From positions 5,995 to 24,920 of the forward strand of contig DEPW01000041.1 in the NCBI GenBank assembly GCA_002358965.1: 18,926 bases of DNA, read 5' to 3'. Below the pieces are notes generated by a model. It saw only the letters and a list, made by a program, of their open reading frames with translations, made no database searches and was not told the DNA's origin. This document shows, one piece after another, positions 1 through 8,656 of the stretch. The stretch is from Bacteroidales bacterium UBA3382 (GTDB lineage Bacteria; Bacteroidota; Bacteroidia; Bacteroidales; UBA932). Position 1 is the first letter of the stretch. Each line of letters begins with the position of its first letter. A program made the translations under genes and the position numbers.

Positions 1-2084
1 AGATAGTCTCCGGCAAGGATGCCGAGTCCTCCGGAATAGATCTTCAACGAAGAATCCAGCCCGTATTCCATGCAGAAATAAGCTATCGAAGGCCCTTTCC
101 TTTCGGTCTTCTGCTCCATGTATGCCGAAAACTCGGCATATACGCCGTCCATCCGCTCGAGGAAACGCTTGTCTTCGCTCAACTCCACATACCTGCCCAT
201 CCTCACCATGTCGAGCATAGCCAACGGATTGCGTTTCGAGAGGCTCCACAACTCAGGATCGATGGACTCGAAAAGTTCCTTGGCCGAATCGTTCCAGCAC
301 CACCAAAGGTTGCGTGACAGTTTCTCGAGCGGCGAAAGCCTGTCAGGAAGGTGGCTGTTGATCATTATCGAACTCCAGACAGGTCTGTTCACCTCGACCT
401 TTTCCAGGACGACAGGGGCTCCGGCCGATATTTCCGGATATTCCCCCTTTGACTTTATCAAGGATTCGATTGAGGCCGAATAGGCTTTCCAGTAAAATTG
501 CATATTGCTGTCCCACAGTGCTATCCGGGAAACTTCCACGGCATTGTCGCGATAAGCCTGCCGCTCCTGCTGTGACAAATCCGCAGCCTGGAGTATCCGG
601 GCCACAGTACATTCCACCACTTCGTCATAATTGTCATCATTCCTGTCGACGATGGCCAGTCCGGGACGGTCGCCCTCGTAATGGTCCCTGACCCAAAGCC
701 CGAAACCCGCAAGCGTAGTGGTAAGGGACGGCACATGGAAAGCGAGACTTTCCAGAGGGGTATACCCCCAAGGTTCGTAATACGAAGGGAATACGGTAAG
801 ATCCATGCCTGCGAGCAAATCGTAATACGGCATGTCGAAGATCCCGTCATTTCCGTTAAGATACGAAGGCACGAAGAATACCTTTACCTTGTTTTGCGCG
901 GAATTGAAGAGTCCTCTCTCTCGCATCGTCCTGGTAATGATATCGTTTTCCTTATCCATGAGATAATGGGTCGTGACAGTGGCGTAACCGCTCTGCTTGC
1001 CGCCGAGCACGGAAAGCAGGTTCTTGTCAGCGCCCTTGTTCCCTGAAGGTATCATGAAGAAAGCGCAGATCCTTTTGCCGGCATATGCCGACGCATCGAT
1101 TTTCGCAAGGGCGTCTATGAAAATGTCTATGCCTTTGTTCTTGAACTCGTACCGGCCTCCCGTGCCGATTATCAGGGCATCGTCAGGAATCGCTTCTGCA
1201 CACATGGCCGATGCCACGGCCAGCATCCTTGCACGGGACTTCTTCCGTATGGATTCCAATTCTCCATCCGAAGGGACCAGCTCTTTCAAAAAGCCGTTCG
1301 GTGTAATGACATCGGGTTCCTTGCCGAGAAAACGGGCGCATTCCCTTGCGGTTATCCAGCTTACGGTAGTGAACACATCCGCGTTGGCTGCCGAATGTTT
1401 TTCCAGCGAATGGCTTGCGAGCACTCCGAATTCGCGTGCCTTTTCATCAGGATTGAAGTTGTCCATCGATTTGTACAAAGGCAGGTTGTTGCCTGCAATG
1501 CAACGGCCGAGGACTGTCGCATGCGTAGTGAAAACGGTAGCGACCGGAAGATCCTTGTCCTTTATGTAAAGCAATCCGGCGCCGGTCATCCATTCATGGA
1601 AATGGGCCACTACCTTGTTGTGCGGATTGAGGTTGAACTTTATGAAACTTTCGATAACCATTCCTGCGGCATAACCGAAAAGGGCCGCCTCTATGTAGTC
1701 CCAGTTTCCGGTAAGGGAATCCACCCCGAACCGCTTCCACATGGCTGTCAATATCTCGTCCTTCCTCGAAATGAAAGGAGTGAAATCCACGAGGATGGCA
1801 ATAGGGCTGCCTGATATGTTCCATCTTCCGACCCTTACATTCAGTCCTTCCTCGGAAGCCTTCTGCCTCCAGGAGCGGAACAATGCCTTGTCTTCGGAAA
1901 ATTCGGGATTCTGCTCCGTATCCATCCAGACATCGGGACCGACGGTTATATAGTCCTTCTTCAATTGTCCTTCCGCCAGAACGGCCTTGGTGGCAAGCAC
2001 CGTATGTATTCCGCCTATCTTGTTACAAACTTCCCAGCTCACCTCGAACAGGCAATCGGGAAAAGATCCTTTTATCTGCTCCAT
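1..2084 (-). CDS. Glycogen synthase (GT3) fused to alpha-glucan phosphorylase (GT35), 3' end outside window
   Basis: The reading frame opens with ATG at 2084 and runs without a stop to the left edge (694 visible codons). Residues 1 to about 545 are a GYS-type GT3 glycogen synthase: an N-terminal KIGGIHTV sugar-nucleotide loop near residue 23, HFHEW near 165, and the E-x7-E retaining signature YEPWGYTPLE with E437 and E445. A linker follows. From about residue 565 a second enzyme begins, with NRPVW, LSRNLWWCWND and, at the very edge, AYFCMEYG and SGGLGILAGDY, typical of the N-terminus of DUF3417-type alpha-glucan phosphorylases. The protein would thus elongate alpha-1,4-glucan from a nucleotide sugar and also release glucose-1-phosphate. 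A GT35 enzyme is usually around 850 residues, so most of that half lies outside. Last visible gene of the glycogen operon, 33 bases after the GH57 gene. The fusion is seen directly; activity of each half is inferred. From memory, similar two-domain proteins occur in other Bacteroidetes. Confidence 0.9.
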   Translation of the reverse strand, partial: MEQIKGSFPDCLFEVSWEVCNKIGGIHTVLATKAVLAEGQLKKDYITVGPDVWMDTEQNPEFSEDKALFRSWRQKASEEGLNVRVGRWNISGSPIAILVDFTPFISRKDEILTAMWKRFGVDSLTGNWDYIEAALFGYAAGMVIESFIKFNLNPHNKVVAHFHEWMTGAGLLYIKDKDLPVATVFTTHATVLGRCIAGNNLPLYKSMDNFNPDEKAREFGVLASHSLEKHSAANADVFTTVSWITARECARFLGKEPDVITPNGFLKELVPSDGELESIRKKSRARMLAVASAMCAEAIPDDALIIGTGGRYEFKNKGIDIFIDALAKIDASAYAGKRICAFFMIPSGNKGADKNLLSVLGGKQSGYATVTTHYLMDKENDIITRTMRERGLFNSAQNKVKVFFVPSYLNGNDGIFDMPYYDLLAGMDLTVFPSYYEPWGYTPLESLAFHVPSLTTTLAGFGLWVRDHYEGDRPGLAIVDRNDDNYDEVVECTVARILQAADLSQQERQAYRDNAVEVSRIALWDSNMQFYWKAYSASIESLIKSKGEYPEISAGAPVVLEKVEVNRPVWSSIMINSHLPDRLSPLEKLSRNLWWCWNDSAKELFESIDPELWSLSKRNPLAMLDMVRMGRYVELSEDKRFLERMDGVYAEFSAYMEQKTERKGPSIAYFCMEYGLDSSLKIYSGGLGILAGDY

Positions 2085-2117
2085 TAAATGATTTATGTAT
2101 GATGATGTTCCAATTGA

Positions 2118-3377
2118 TTATTTCTGACTCCTCTTCTTCGGTTTGACAGGCGTAGGACTGGCTTCCGACAAAGACGATACGGCCATCGAACGCGCCGCGT
2201 CCACCCTTGCGATGAAATCGCTCAGCACATTCATATAATTGATGAAGGCTTCATACGGAGTATCGTACGGGTTGAAATATTTGTGAACCGCTCCGTCCGA
2301 GAAAAACTTAGTACACATATAATAAAAATGGTCGCTTTCCTGGAGTTTTCCGAAATCCGAGCGTATCGCGGCATCCTTTATGTCGGCTATCTTTTCTTCC
2401 AGAGCATAGAGTTTTGAAAACGCTTCGTTCTGCAATTCATTCCCGAGCCATGCGGAAGTATCCCTCTCTTCATCCGCCCACGAAATCGGGAAGGCCACTT
2501 CCAAATCGCCTACGGACCTGTGTTTTTCGGCCGCTTCGGAAGGGGTCATGAATTCGAAAACGCCGGAATCGAGCGCCGCTTGCGGGAAATAGCCGAGAAA
2601 ATCGAAAATCCCGGTGGAAGCCTGCTGATGTTCGCCGAAAGTCTCGTAATCCATGAACAGATTGACGATTTCGCCGTCACGGGCATCACCCTCCAGCCAG
2701 GAGACATATTTTTCGGCTGTCACAGGCCATTCCTTCCATGAATTGTCCGAAAACCTGAAAGCCACATCGTCACTGAGCGCAAAATTGCGGAGCAGCAGCT
2801 TCTGATCCGGATGGGCGGGATGGTTGTATACGAAGTCGGGGCTCTTCCATCCCAGTATATGCTTTGCTCCCTCGGCAAGCACCGTCCTGAACCCCAGATC
2901 GTACAACATCGAGCCGATATTGTCCGAATAGATCAGTTCGGTATTCCTGAACGACACAGGCTCTTTGCCGAAGTATTCCTTTATCGCCTCCTTGTGTCTG
3001 ATTATCTGTGAAGCGAACTCCTTCCCCGAAACAAGGCTGGCGAGCGAATGGTAATATGTCTCGCAAAGGAACTCGACGCATCCGGTATCCGCAAGCGCCT
3101 TGAAGCTGTCTATCACTTCGGGAACATATCTTTCGAACTGCTCGAGGACCGAACCGGATATCGAAAAGGCCACCTTGAAATTTCCGGAATGCTTGTCGAT
3201 CAATTCCGCCAGAAGCCTGTTGGCAGGAAGATAGCACCGTTCCGCTACCCTTTTCAAGATGTTCCTGTTCGCGAAATCGTCATAATAATGGGAATCGCGG
3301 CATATATCGAAAAAACGGTATTGTCTCAATCTGTCAGGCTGGTGCACCTGGAAATACAAACACAAAGTCTTTTTCAT
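2118..3377 (-). CDS. GH57 family glycoside hydrolase (alpha-amylase / glucanotransferase type)
   Basis: A 419-residue GH57 protein with no signal peptide, so probably cytoplasmic. Family motifs are visible: HQPDR at 12-16 near the N-terminus, NTELIYSD with the likely nucleophile E147, and FMDYETFGEH with the likely acid/base D243. GH57 enzymes act on alpha-glucans as amylases, 4-alpha-glucanotransferases, branching enzymes or amylopullulanases; sequence alone does not decide which. The length (about 420) is near that of short alpha-amylase-like members and well below the 4-alpha-glucanotransferases (about 650). The C-terminal 20 residues are a basic, Pro/Lys-rich tail. The gene starts 13 bases after the stop of the GT4 gene and lies in the glycogen operon, so a role in trimming or rearranging stored glycogen is inferred. 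Confidence 0.88.
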   Translation of the reverse strand: MKKTLCLYFQVHQPDRLRQYRFFDICRDSHYYDDFANRNILKRVAERCYLPANRLLAELIDKHSGNFKVAFSISGSVLEQFERYVPEVIDSFKALADTGCVEFLCETYYHSLASLVSGKEFASQIIRHKEAIKEYFGKEPVSFRNTELIYSDNIGSMLYDLGFRTVLAEGAKHILGWKSPDFVYNHPAHPDQKLLLRNFALSDDVAFRFSDNSWKEWPVTAEKYVSWLEGDARDGEIVNLFMDYETFGEHQQASTGIFDFLGYFPQAALDSGVFEFMTPSEAAEKHRSVGDLEVAFPISWADEERDTSAWLGNELQNEAFSKLYALEEKIADIKDAAIRSDFGKLQESDHFYYMCTKFFSDGAVHKYFNPYDTPYEAFINYMNVLSDFIARVDAARSMAVSSLSEASPTPVKPKKRSQK

Positions 3378-3390
3378 AATATTCTGTTTT

Positions 3391-4674
3391 TTATTTTCCT
3401 GTTACCGATTCGTACACTTTCTTTATCCGCGAAGCCGCAGCCGTCCATTTCAGGGCATTGACCTCGTCTTTGCCGCACCTTGCCGCCATCGCTCCTATCG
3501 CCGGATAAGTCACAAGTGCGTATATTGCGTCCGCCATCGCATTAATGTCCCAGAAATCCACCTTGATTGCATATTTCAGCACTTCGGCGACACCCGACTG
3601 CTTCGAAATGATTGAAGGGACATTGGTTTTCATGGCCTCCAGAGGCGATATGCCAAAAGGCTCGGAGACGGAAGGCATCACATAAACATCCGAAAGAGAA
3701 AACATCTTCTGCACATCCGCCCCACGCAAAAAGCCCGTAAAATGGAATCTGTCCGCGATGCCGAGCTTGGCCACATGCCTGACACATCTGTTCAACATAT
3801 CGCCGCTGCCGGCCATGACAAAGCGCACATTGTCGCATCTTTTAAGCACTTTCGCCGCCGCCTCTATGAAATATTCCGGACCCTTCTGGAAAGTAATCCT
3901 GCCGAGGAAGGTCACGACTTTTTCCTTCACGCTCCTGCGTATGTCCACATCGTCCCGGCCTTCGAAATCGACTGCGTTATGCACTGTGACCACCTTCGAA
4001 GGGTCTATGCCGTAACGGTTGATGACGATGTTCCGGGTAAGGTCGCTGACTGTTATTACCCTGTCGGCCGCATCCATGCCGCGCTTTTCTATCCCGAACA
4101 CTTCCGTGTTGATGTTTTCACCGCTACGGTCGTATTCGGTGGCATGCACATGGATCACAAGAGGCTTGCCTGAAACCTTTTTCGCCGCTATGCCGGCAAG
4201 ATAGGTCAGCCAGTCGTGGGCATGGATCACATCGAAATCGTTTTCCAAGGCTATCTCCGCGCCTACGGCCGCATAGCGTGCGACTTCCTCCATCAGGTTC
4301 TTGCCGTACCTTCCTGAAAACCTGTATTTCTTGCCGAACTGGATTCTGAATTCCTTTTTCTGGTTCGCCCGCTCCTCTTCCACCAACGAGGAAAACTCTT
4401 CCGGCCCCACATAAGGGACCATGTTGGAACCGATACGGAGGAAACTGATTTTCCCGAGAAATTCCTCGATGTTCCGGGAAACGAGGCTGCATTCGACATC
4501 GCTCGCGTTGATTATCCTCACACTGCTCTGGTCTTCGTCACCTGAAGCGGAAGGCATGACGAAAAGCACATCCACATCGTTTTCGGCAAGCCCTTTGGTC
4601 ATACCGTAACAGGCAGTACCCAGACCGCCTGCTATATGCGGCGGAAACTCCCATCCGAACATAAGTACTTTCAT
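3391..4674 (-). CDS. GT4-type glycosyltransferase of the glycogen cluster
   Basis: A 427-residue GT-B retaining glycosyltransferase. The N-terminal half starts MKVLMFGWEFPPHIAGGLG, a glycogen/starch-synthase-like acceptor loop, and carries HAHDW at 151-155. The C-terminal nucleotide-sugar half has FLGRITFQKG at 256-265 and the E-x7-E signature EPFGISPLE with E338 and E346. It resembles GlgA-like members of GT4/GT5 rather than the GT3 synthase encoded two genes downstream, so the operon contains two unrelated synthase-type transferases. Possible roles are chain initiation, a second elongating synthase, or synthesis of a maltosyl donor; the sequence does not choose among these. It begins 3 bases after the debranching gene stop with an unusually good ribosome binding site. 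Family assignment is firm, substrate is not. Confidence 0.88.
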   Translation of the reverse strand: MKVLMFGWEFPPHIAGGLGTACYGMTKGLAENDVDVLFVMPSASGDEDQSSVRIINASDVECSLVSRNIEEFLGKISFLRIGSNMVPYVGPEEFSSLVEEERANQKKEFRIQFGKKYRFSGRYGKNLMEEVARYAAVGAEIALENDFDVIHAHDWLTYLAGIAAKKVSGKPLVIHVHATEYDRSGENINTEVFGIEKRGMDAADRVITVSDLTRNIVINRYGIDPSKVVTVHNAVDFEGRDDVDIRRSVKEKVVTFLGRITFQKGPEYFIEAAAKVLKRCDNVRFVMAGSGDMLNRCVRHVAKLGIADRFHFTGFLRGADVQKMFSLSDVYVMPSVSEPFGISPLEAMKTNVPSIISKQSGVAEVLKYAIKVDFWDINAMADAIYALVTYPAIGAMAARCGKDEVNALKWTAAASRIKKVYESVTGK

Positions 4675-4677
4675 AGC

Positions 4678-6612
4678 CTATTCCTCCCTGTTTTTGTCGA
4701 TTAAAGATTTGACTCTTATGATTTCGGCCACTGTCAGCGCCGAGGCTATGGCCCCATGCGGCGAATGAGGGGGATCCCCGTCGTATATTTCGGAAAAAGT
4801 ACCGACTCCGTGGATGTTCAGGTCCTCGACGAAGCCCTCGATAAGACTCTCGGCACGGGCGCCCGCGGACTTTCCGAACAGCCTGAACGCCGCTTTGACA
4901 TAAGCCCCGAGAAGGAACGGCCTCGTACAACCGTTGTAAGACGCCTCGTCCCTCATTATCTGGTTGCCCTCGTATACGCCTCTGTATCTCTTGTCTTTAG
5001 GCGAAAGCGTCCTGATGCCCCTTGAAGTCAGGAGTTCGCGCCTTATCACGCGCATCACGGCCGCCTGGGTGAGTTCGTCTATCGGCGAATAATCGAGACT
5101 GACCGCATACAATTGGTTCGGCCTCGTCTCCATGCTCATGCCGTCCGGCCCTACATGGTCGGCCAGATGGCCGAGAGCGTCAGACCAGAATGTGCGCCTG
5201 AAATTGTTTTCGATATTGTTTTTCACTGCAGTCCAGAAAGTCACGAAACCGTTGTCCGCCCCGTATCTGGACTCCATCTCCACGGCAAAGCAAATGGCAT
5301 TGTACCACATCGCATTGACTTCCACCTGGTATCCCGGGCGTTCGTTCACGGCGCGGCCTCCGATATAGGTATTCATCCATGTCAGCGCCACTCCGTCCTT
5401 CTGCGCCCAAAGAAGTCCGTTGGGATGCATGGCCGCCTCCTCGCGCCTCCCTGGAAGATAGCTTGAAAGTATGCCTTTCAATGTATTGCCGTATTTGCCC
5501 CACACTTTACGCGAATCCGTGCCGAACGCGATATACTGCTGGATCGTGTCGGTCAGCATCAAAGGCGCCTCGATCTGCGTCGTACGGTGGAAAAGCCGTT
5601 CCTGGTTGCACTCTATCAGGCTGTCGAGTATCTCTTCGAAAAGCTTTTTGTCCTTCAGTCCGTAAAGGGCTATTCCCGGCAAGGCTATGATGGTTTCGCG
5701 GAGCAGTCCAGGTTTGAGCCACGAATAGCCGGCGTAAATCTGGCGATGGCCTTCAGGGGTCTTCCACACCATCATCTTCGCCGAAGAGAGAAGCAGATTT
5801 TCATATGAATCCGCCGGTATCATATTGGACAGCACACGGGTGAACCGGCTTTTGAGCCCTTTCGGGTTCACAGCCGAGGTGGAAGCCGACACTACTACGG
5901 TCGTACCTTTCCTGACCCGGAACGAAAACGAGCCCGGGACCAGCAGGTCTTCAGTGCAGTCGAAGCCTCTACGGTATTCGTCGGTATAGGTTATCCCCAT
6001 GTACCACAAAGGATTGTGCTTGTATTCGAATTGCTCGCTGAACTGAAGGTTGAGATAAGGGAACCCTTCATACATCTTATAGGCTACTCCATTGTCGATT
6101 TCCTTATACGATGTGTCGGCCTGGGAATTCTTGTGCGTCAGGGCATGTGTCCGCCTGAAAGCGAGGAAAGGCGACAAAGACATCACCGTGTCCGAAGGAG
6201 CGTCCACAAAAGTATATTTGATCATTATCTGGTCGCTGTCAGGGGAAAACAGCAGGTATTTCTTCAAGACCATGCCTCCCACCTCGTAAGTGATCACGGG
6301 AGCCGGATCCATCTCAAAATCCCTGATATACTTATGCCCCCGGGGCTCGTAGATATCCCCGTACGCATGTATCCCCAGATGGAATTCCTTCCCTCCATGC
6401 GAAACGGTTTCATCCAAAGCCGACAGCAGGATGTGTCGTCCTCCGTCGAAATTGTAAACCGGAACCGCCAGCAATGCATGGTATTTACGGGTATTGCACA
6501 TACAGATGGTCGTATTCCCATAAGAGCCGGAACTGCTTCCCGCGATCAACTCGCGTTTAAGGGCATATTCCAGATTGACCAGTTCGGATTTGTTAAATTT
6601 AATATATGCCAT
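4678..6612 (-). CDS. Glycogen debranching enzyme, amylo-alpha-1,6-glucosidase (GH133-like)
   Basis: A 644-residue two-domain protein. Residues 1-260 are the N-terminal GDE domain (CNTRKYHALL, LSALDETV, HKYIRDFE). Residues about 275-635 are the (alpha/alpha)6 catalytic domain, with AGYSWLKPG, KDGVALTWMN at 405-414, GYQVEVNAMWYNAI and EIYDGDPPH near 608-616. It would hydrolyse alpha-1,6 branch stubs during glycogen breakdown in the cytoplasm. Several positions differ from the canonical bacterial motifs: WGRDT reads LLRET (303-307), TWMD reads TWMN (N414), and the usual DAPLWF reads EAPLML (348-353). Some of these may be normal for the Bacteroidetes branch (from memory TWMN occurs there). The gene follows glgB by 75 bases and precedes the GT4 gene by 3. 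Family call firm; catalytic competence inferred only. Confidence 0.88.
   Translation of the reverse strand: MAYIKFNKSELVNLEYALKRELIAGSSSGSYGNTTICMCNTRKYHALLAVPVYNFDGGRHILLSALDETVSHGGKEFHLGIHAYGDIYEPRGHKYIRDFEMDPAPVITYEVGGMVLKKYLLFSPDSDQIMIKYTFVDAPSDTVMSLSPFLAFRRTHALTHKNSQADTSYKEIDNGVAYKMYEGFPYLNLQFSEQFEYKHNPLWYMGITYTDEYRRGFDCTEDLLVPGSFSFRVRKGTTVVVSASTSAVNPKGLKSRFTRVLSNMIPADSYENLLLSSAKMMVWKTPEGHRQIYAGYSWLKPGLLRETIIALPGIALYGLKDKKLFEEILDSLIECNQERLFHRTTQIEAPLMLTDTIQQYIAFGTDSRKVWGKYGNTLKGILSSYLPGRREEAAMHPNGLLWAQKDGVALTWMNTYIGGRAVNERPGYQVEVNAMWYNAICFAVEMESRYGADNGFVTFWTAVKNNIENNFRRTFWSDALGHLADHVGPDGMSMETRPNQLYAVSLDYSPIDELTQAAVMRVIRRELLTSRGIRTLSPKDKRYRGVYEGNQIMRDEASYNGCTRPFLLGAYVKAAFRLFGKSAGARAESLIEGFVEDLNIHGVGTFSEIYDGDPPHSPHGAIASALTVAEIIRVKSLIDKNREE
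4681..4692 (-). promoter_or_regulatory. Strong Shine-Dalgarno for the GT4 gene
   Basis: On the minus strand the last codons of the debranching gene read AACAGGGAGGAATAG, giving an AGGGAGGAA core about 8 bases before the GT4 ATG at 4674. Bacteroidetes mostly initiate without strong Shine-Dalgarno pairing, so this site stands out. It overlaps the upstream stop codon, consistent with translational coupling. Confidence 0.6.
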
Positions 6613-6624
6613 ATAATAAAAATT

Positions 6625-6671
6625 AGGACAATCCTTCGGAAGCAGCCTCCGGGCAAAACCGGTCCTTCCGA
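6625..6671 (-). other. Intercistronic hairpins between glgB and the debranching gene
   Basis: The only sizeable gap inside the glycogen operon holds an interrupted inverted repeat: TCGGAAG (6636-6642) with CTTCCGA (6665-6671), enclosing CCGG/CCGG (6649-6652, 6659-6662) around a six-base loop. A competing pair, AGGAC (6625-6629) with GTCCT (6662-6666), shares bases with the outer stem and in the minus transcript is followed two bases later by a U-rich run ending at the debranching ATG. It could be a partial terminator, attenuator or processing site between glgB and the downstream genes. No activity is shown. Confidence 0.35.
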
Positions 6672-6687
6672 CAAAACAATCTAAAAG

Positions 6688-8652
6688 TCACATTCTCTCC
6701 AGCACAATGGCGCTGCGGCACGGCAAATAGACGGAAAGCTCGTCCGTCCCGGCACGGGACTGTGTGAAATGTTTCACAGAACCGTCGTTCCTCCCGAAGC
6801 CGCCATAGATGCCTTCATCGCTGTCAAGCACGACCGAATAACATCCGGCATCCGCCGCGAAAGAGTAATCCGAAAAAGACTCTTTCACATTGAAATTCAA
6901 AGCAAATATACAATTTCCGCGCTTAAAAACCAATACTTTCTTCTGCTCATCGCTCCTAATCAGCGAAAGACCGGCTTCGAGCAGCCTTCGGGATGACAGC
7001 AGATGCACCATATCCCTGTCGAAATTCCACAGGAAACGGTATTTAAGGGAAGCGTCATCCACAAGATGCCACTGCCTGCGTGCAAATTTGTAAGACCACC
7101 CGTTGCCTTCCCTCGGAAAGTCTATCCATTCGGGATGCCCGAACTCGTTGCCCATGAAGTTGAGATAGCCGCCTCCGCAGGTCGCCAGCGTCACGAGCCT
7201 TATCATCTTGTGCAGGGCGATACCCCTGTCCACCACCGGAGACCTGGACTCCATATTCATAGATGTATACATCTCCTTGTCCATCAGGCGGAAGATGATG
7301 GTCTTGTCGCCCACAAGGGCCTGGTCGTGGCACTCGGCATAGCTCACAGTCCTCTCATCGGAACGCTTGTCCGTAAGCACCCAATATATTTCGCCGATGT
7401 TCCACTCTTCATCGGGCACTTCCTTCAACCATTTGATCCAATGGTCCGCAATGCCCATCGCCATCCTGAAATCGAAACCTATCCCCCCATCCTCGATCGG
7501 GGCGGCAAGCCCCGGCATTCCGCTCACATCCTCTGCTATGGTTATCGAATCCGGATTGATTTCCTTCACGAGCCTGTTGGCCAGCGCAAGGTATGTTTCG
7601 GCGTCTTCGTCGGTGCCTCCATTGAAATAATCCCCGTAGCCTTTGAAGTCGCGGCCCAGACCATGGTCGTAATACAACATGCTCGTCACTCCATCGAAAC
7701 GGAAGCCGTCAAGACGGTATTCCTCCATCCAGTATTTGCAATTGGAAAGCAGGAAATGCCTGACCGGCGCCTTCCCGTAATCGAAACAAAGCGATCCCCA
7801 TGCAGGATGCCGTCCCCTTTCCCCCTGATGGAAATAAAGCGACTGAGTACCGTCGAACAGTCCCAGCCCTTCGGCGGAATTTGCCACCGAATGCGAATGA
7901 ACGATGTCCATGATAACGGCAATCCCCATCGAATGCGCCTCGTCGACCAAGCGCTTGAACTCTTCGGGTGTACCGAATCTCGAACTCAAAGCGAAAAAAT
8001 TGGACACCTGGTAACCGAAAGAGCCGTAATATGGATGTTCTTGCAGCGCCATCAGCTGCAAGGCGTTGTACCCCAACTCACAAACGCGAGGCAGGACATT
8101 GAGGCGGAACTCGTCGAAGCCGGCGACTTTCTCCTCCTCGGAACTCATGCCAACATGCGCTTCGTAAATCAGAGGAGAGACGACCTTTACCCGGCCGTTT
8201 TTCCACTCATACGGCTCGTCGGGAGCCCAGACCTGGGCGCAGAACGCCTTGGTCTGGGGATCCTGGACGCATCGGACGGCATAGGACGGTATCCTTTCGC
8301 CTCCGCCCCCAGGCCATTCGACATAAAGCTTGTACAGCATCCCGTGGGACAAAAAAAGACTGTCGAGGACAATCTCCCAGTCTCCGCCGCCCAAAGGCGA
8401 CAATTGATATGCAGGCACTCTTTTCCAGTTGTTGAATTCGCCTATAAGGTAGATCCTGGTGGCGTTCGGAGCCCATTCGCGGAAGACCCAGCCGTCTTTG
8501 CTGCGGTGCAGGCCGTAATACAGATGGTTGTTGACCGAATCAGCCAGCCTTCCTGCGGAGGAAATCCCGGCAATGGCCGAATCTATGTTCTCTTTCCTCC
8601 TGTCTATCCGTTCTTTGTAAGGCTCAAGCCATTTGTCGCCCGTATATATCAT
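6688..8652 (-). CDS. glgB: 1,4-alpha-glucan branching enzyme, eukaryotic-type GH13_8
   Basis: The enzyme cuts alpha-1,4 chains and re-attaches them in alpha-1,6 linkage. With the ATG at 8652 it is 654 residues: an N-terminal CBM48-like domain (about 50-130, with FREWAPNA and GEFNNW), the GH13 barrel, and a C-terminal beta domain. Catalytic residues are visible: nucleophile D320 in GFRFDGV, acid/base E374 in ITIAEDVSG, and D443 in AECHDQ. The EAHVGMSS and MGNEFGHPEW motifs match the eukaryotic/Bacteroidetes subfamily rather than the E. coli type. An in-frame TTG at 8667 would add five residues and overlap xseB by 11 bases; I prefer the ATG, four bases after the xseB stop. It is the first glycogen gene behind xseAB, with close spacing suggesting cotranscription. 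Confidence 0.95.
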   Translation of the reverse strand: MIYTGDKWLEPYKERIDRRKENIDSAIAGISSAGRLADSVNNHLYYGLHRSKDGWVFREWAPNATRIYLIGEFNNWKRVPAYQLSPLGGGDWEIVLDSLFLSHGMLYKLYVEWPGGGGERIPSYAVRCVQDPQTKAFCAQVWAPDEPYEWKNGRVKVVSPLIYEAHVGMSSEEEKVAGFDEFRLNVLPRVCELGYNALQLMALQEHPYYGSFGYQVSNFFALSSRFGTPEEFKRLVDEAHSMGIAVIMDIVHSHSVANSAEGLGLFDGTQSLYFHQGERGRHPAWGSLCFDYGKAPVRHFLLSNCKYWMEEYRLDGFRFDGVTSMLYYDHGLGRDFKGYGDYFNGGTDEDAETYLALANRLVKEINPDSITIAEDVSGMPGLAAPIEDGGIGFDFRMAMGIADHWIKWLKEVPDEEWNIGEIYWVLTDKRSDERTVSYAECHDQALVGDKTIIFRLMDKEMYTSMNMESRSPVVDRGIALHKMIRLVTLATCGGGYLNFMGNEFGHPEWIDFPREGNGWSYKFARRQWHLVDDASLKYRFLWNFDRDMVHLLSSRRLLEAGLSLIRSDEQKKVLVFKRGNCIFALNFNVKESFSDYSFAADAGCYSVVLDSDEGIYGGFGRNDGSVKHFTQSRAGTDELSVYLPCRSAIVLERM

Positions 8653-8656
8653 CGTT

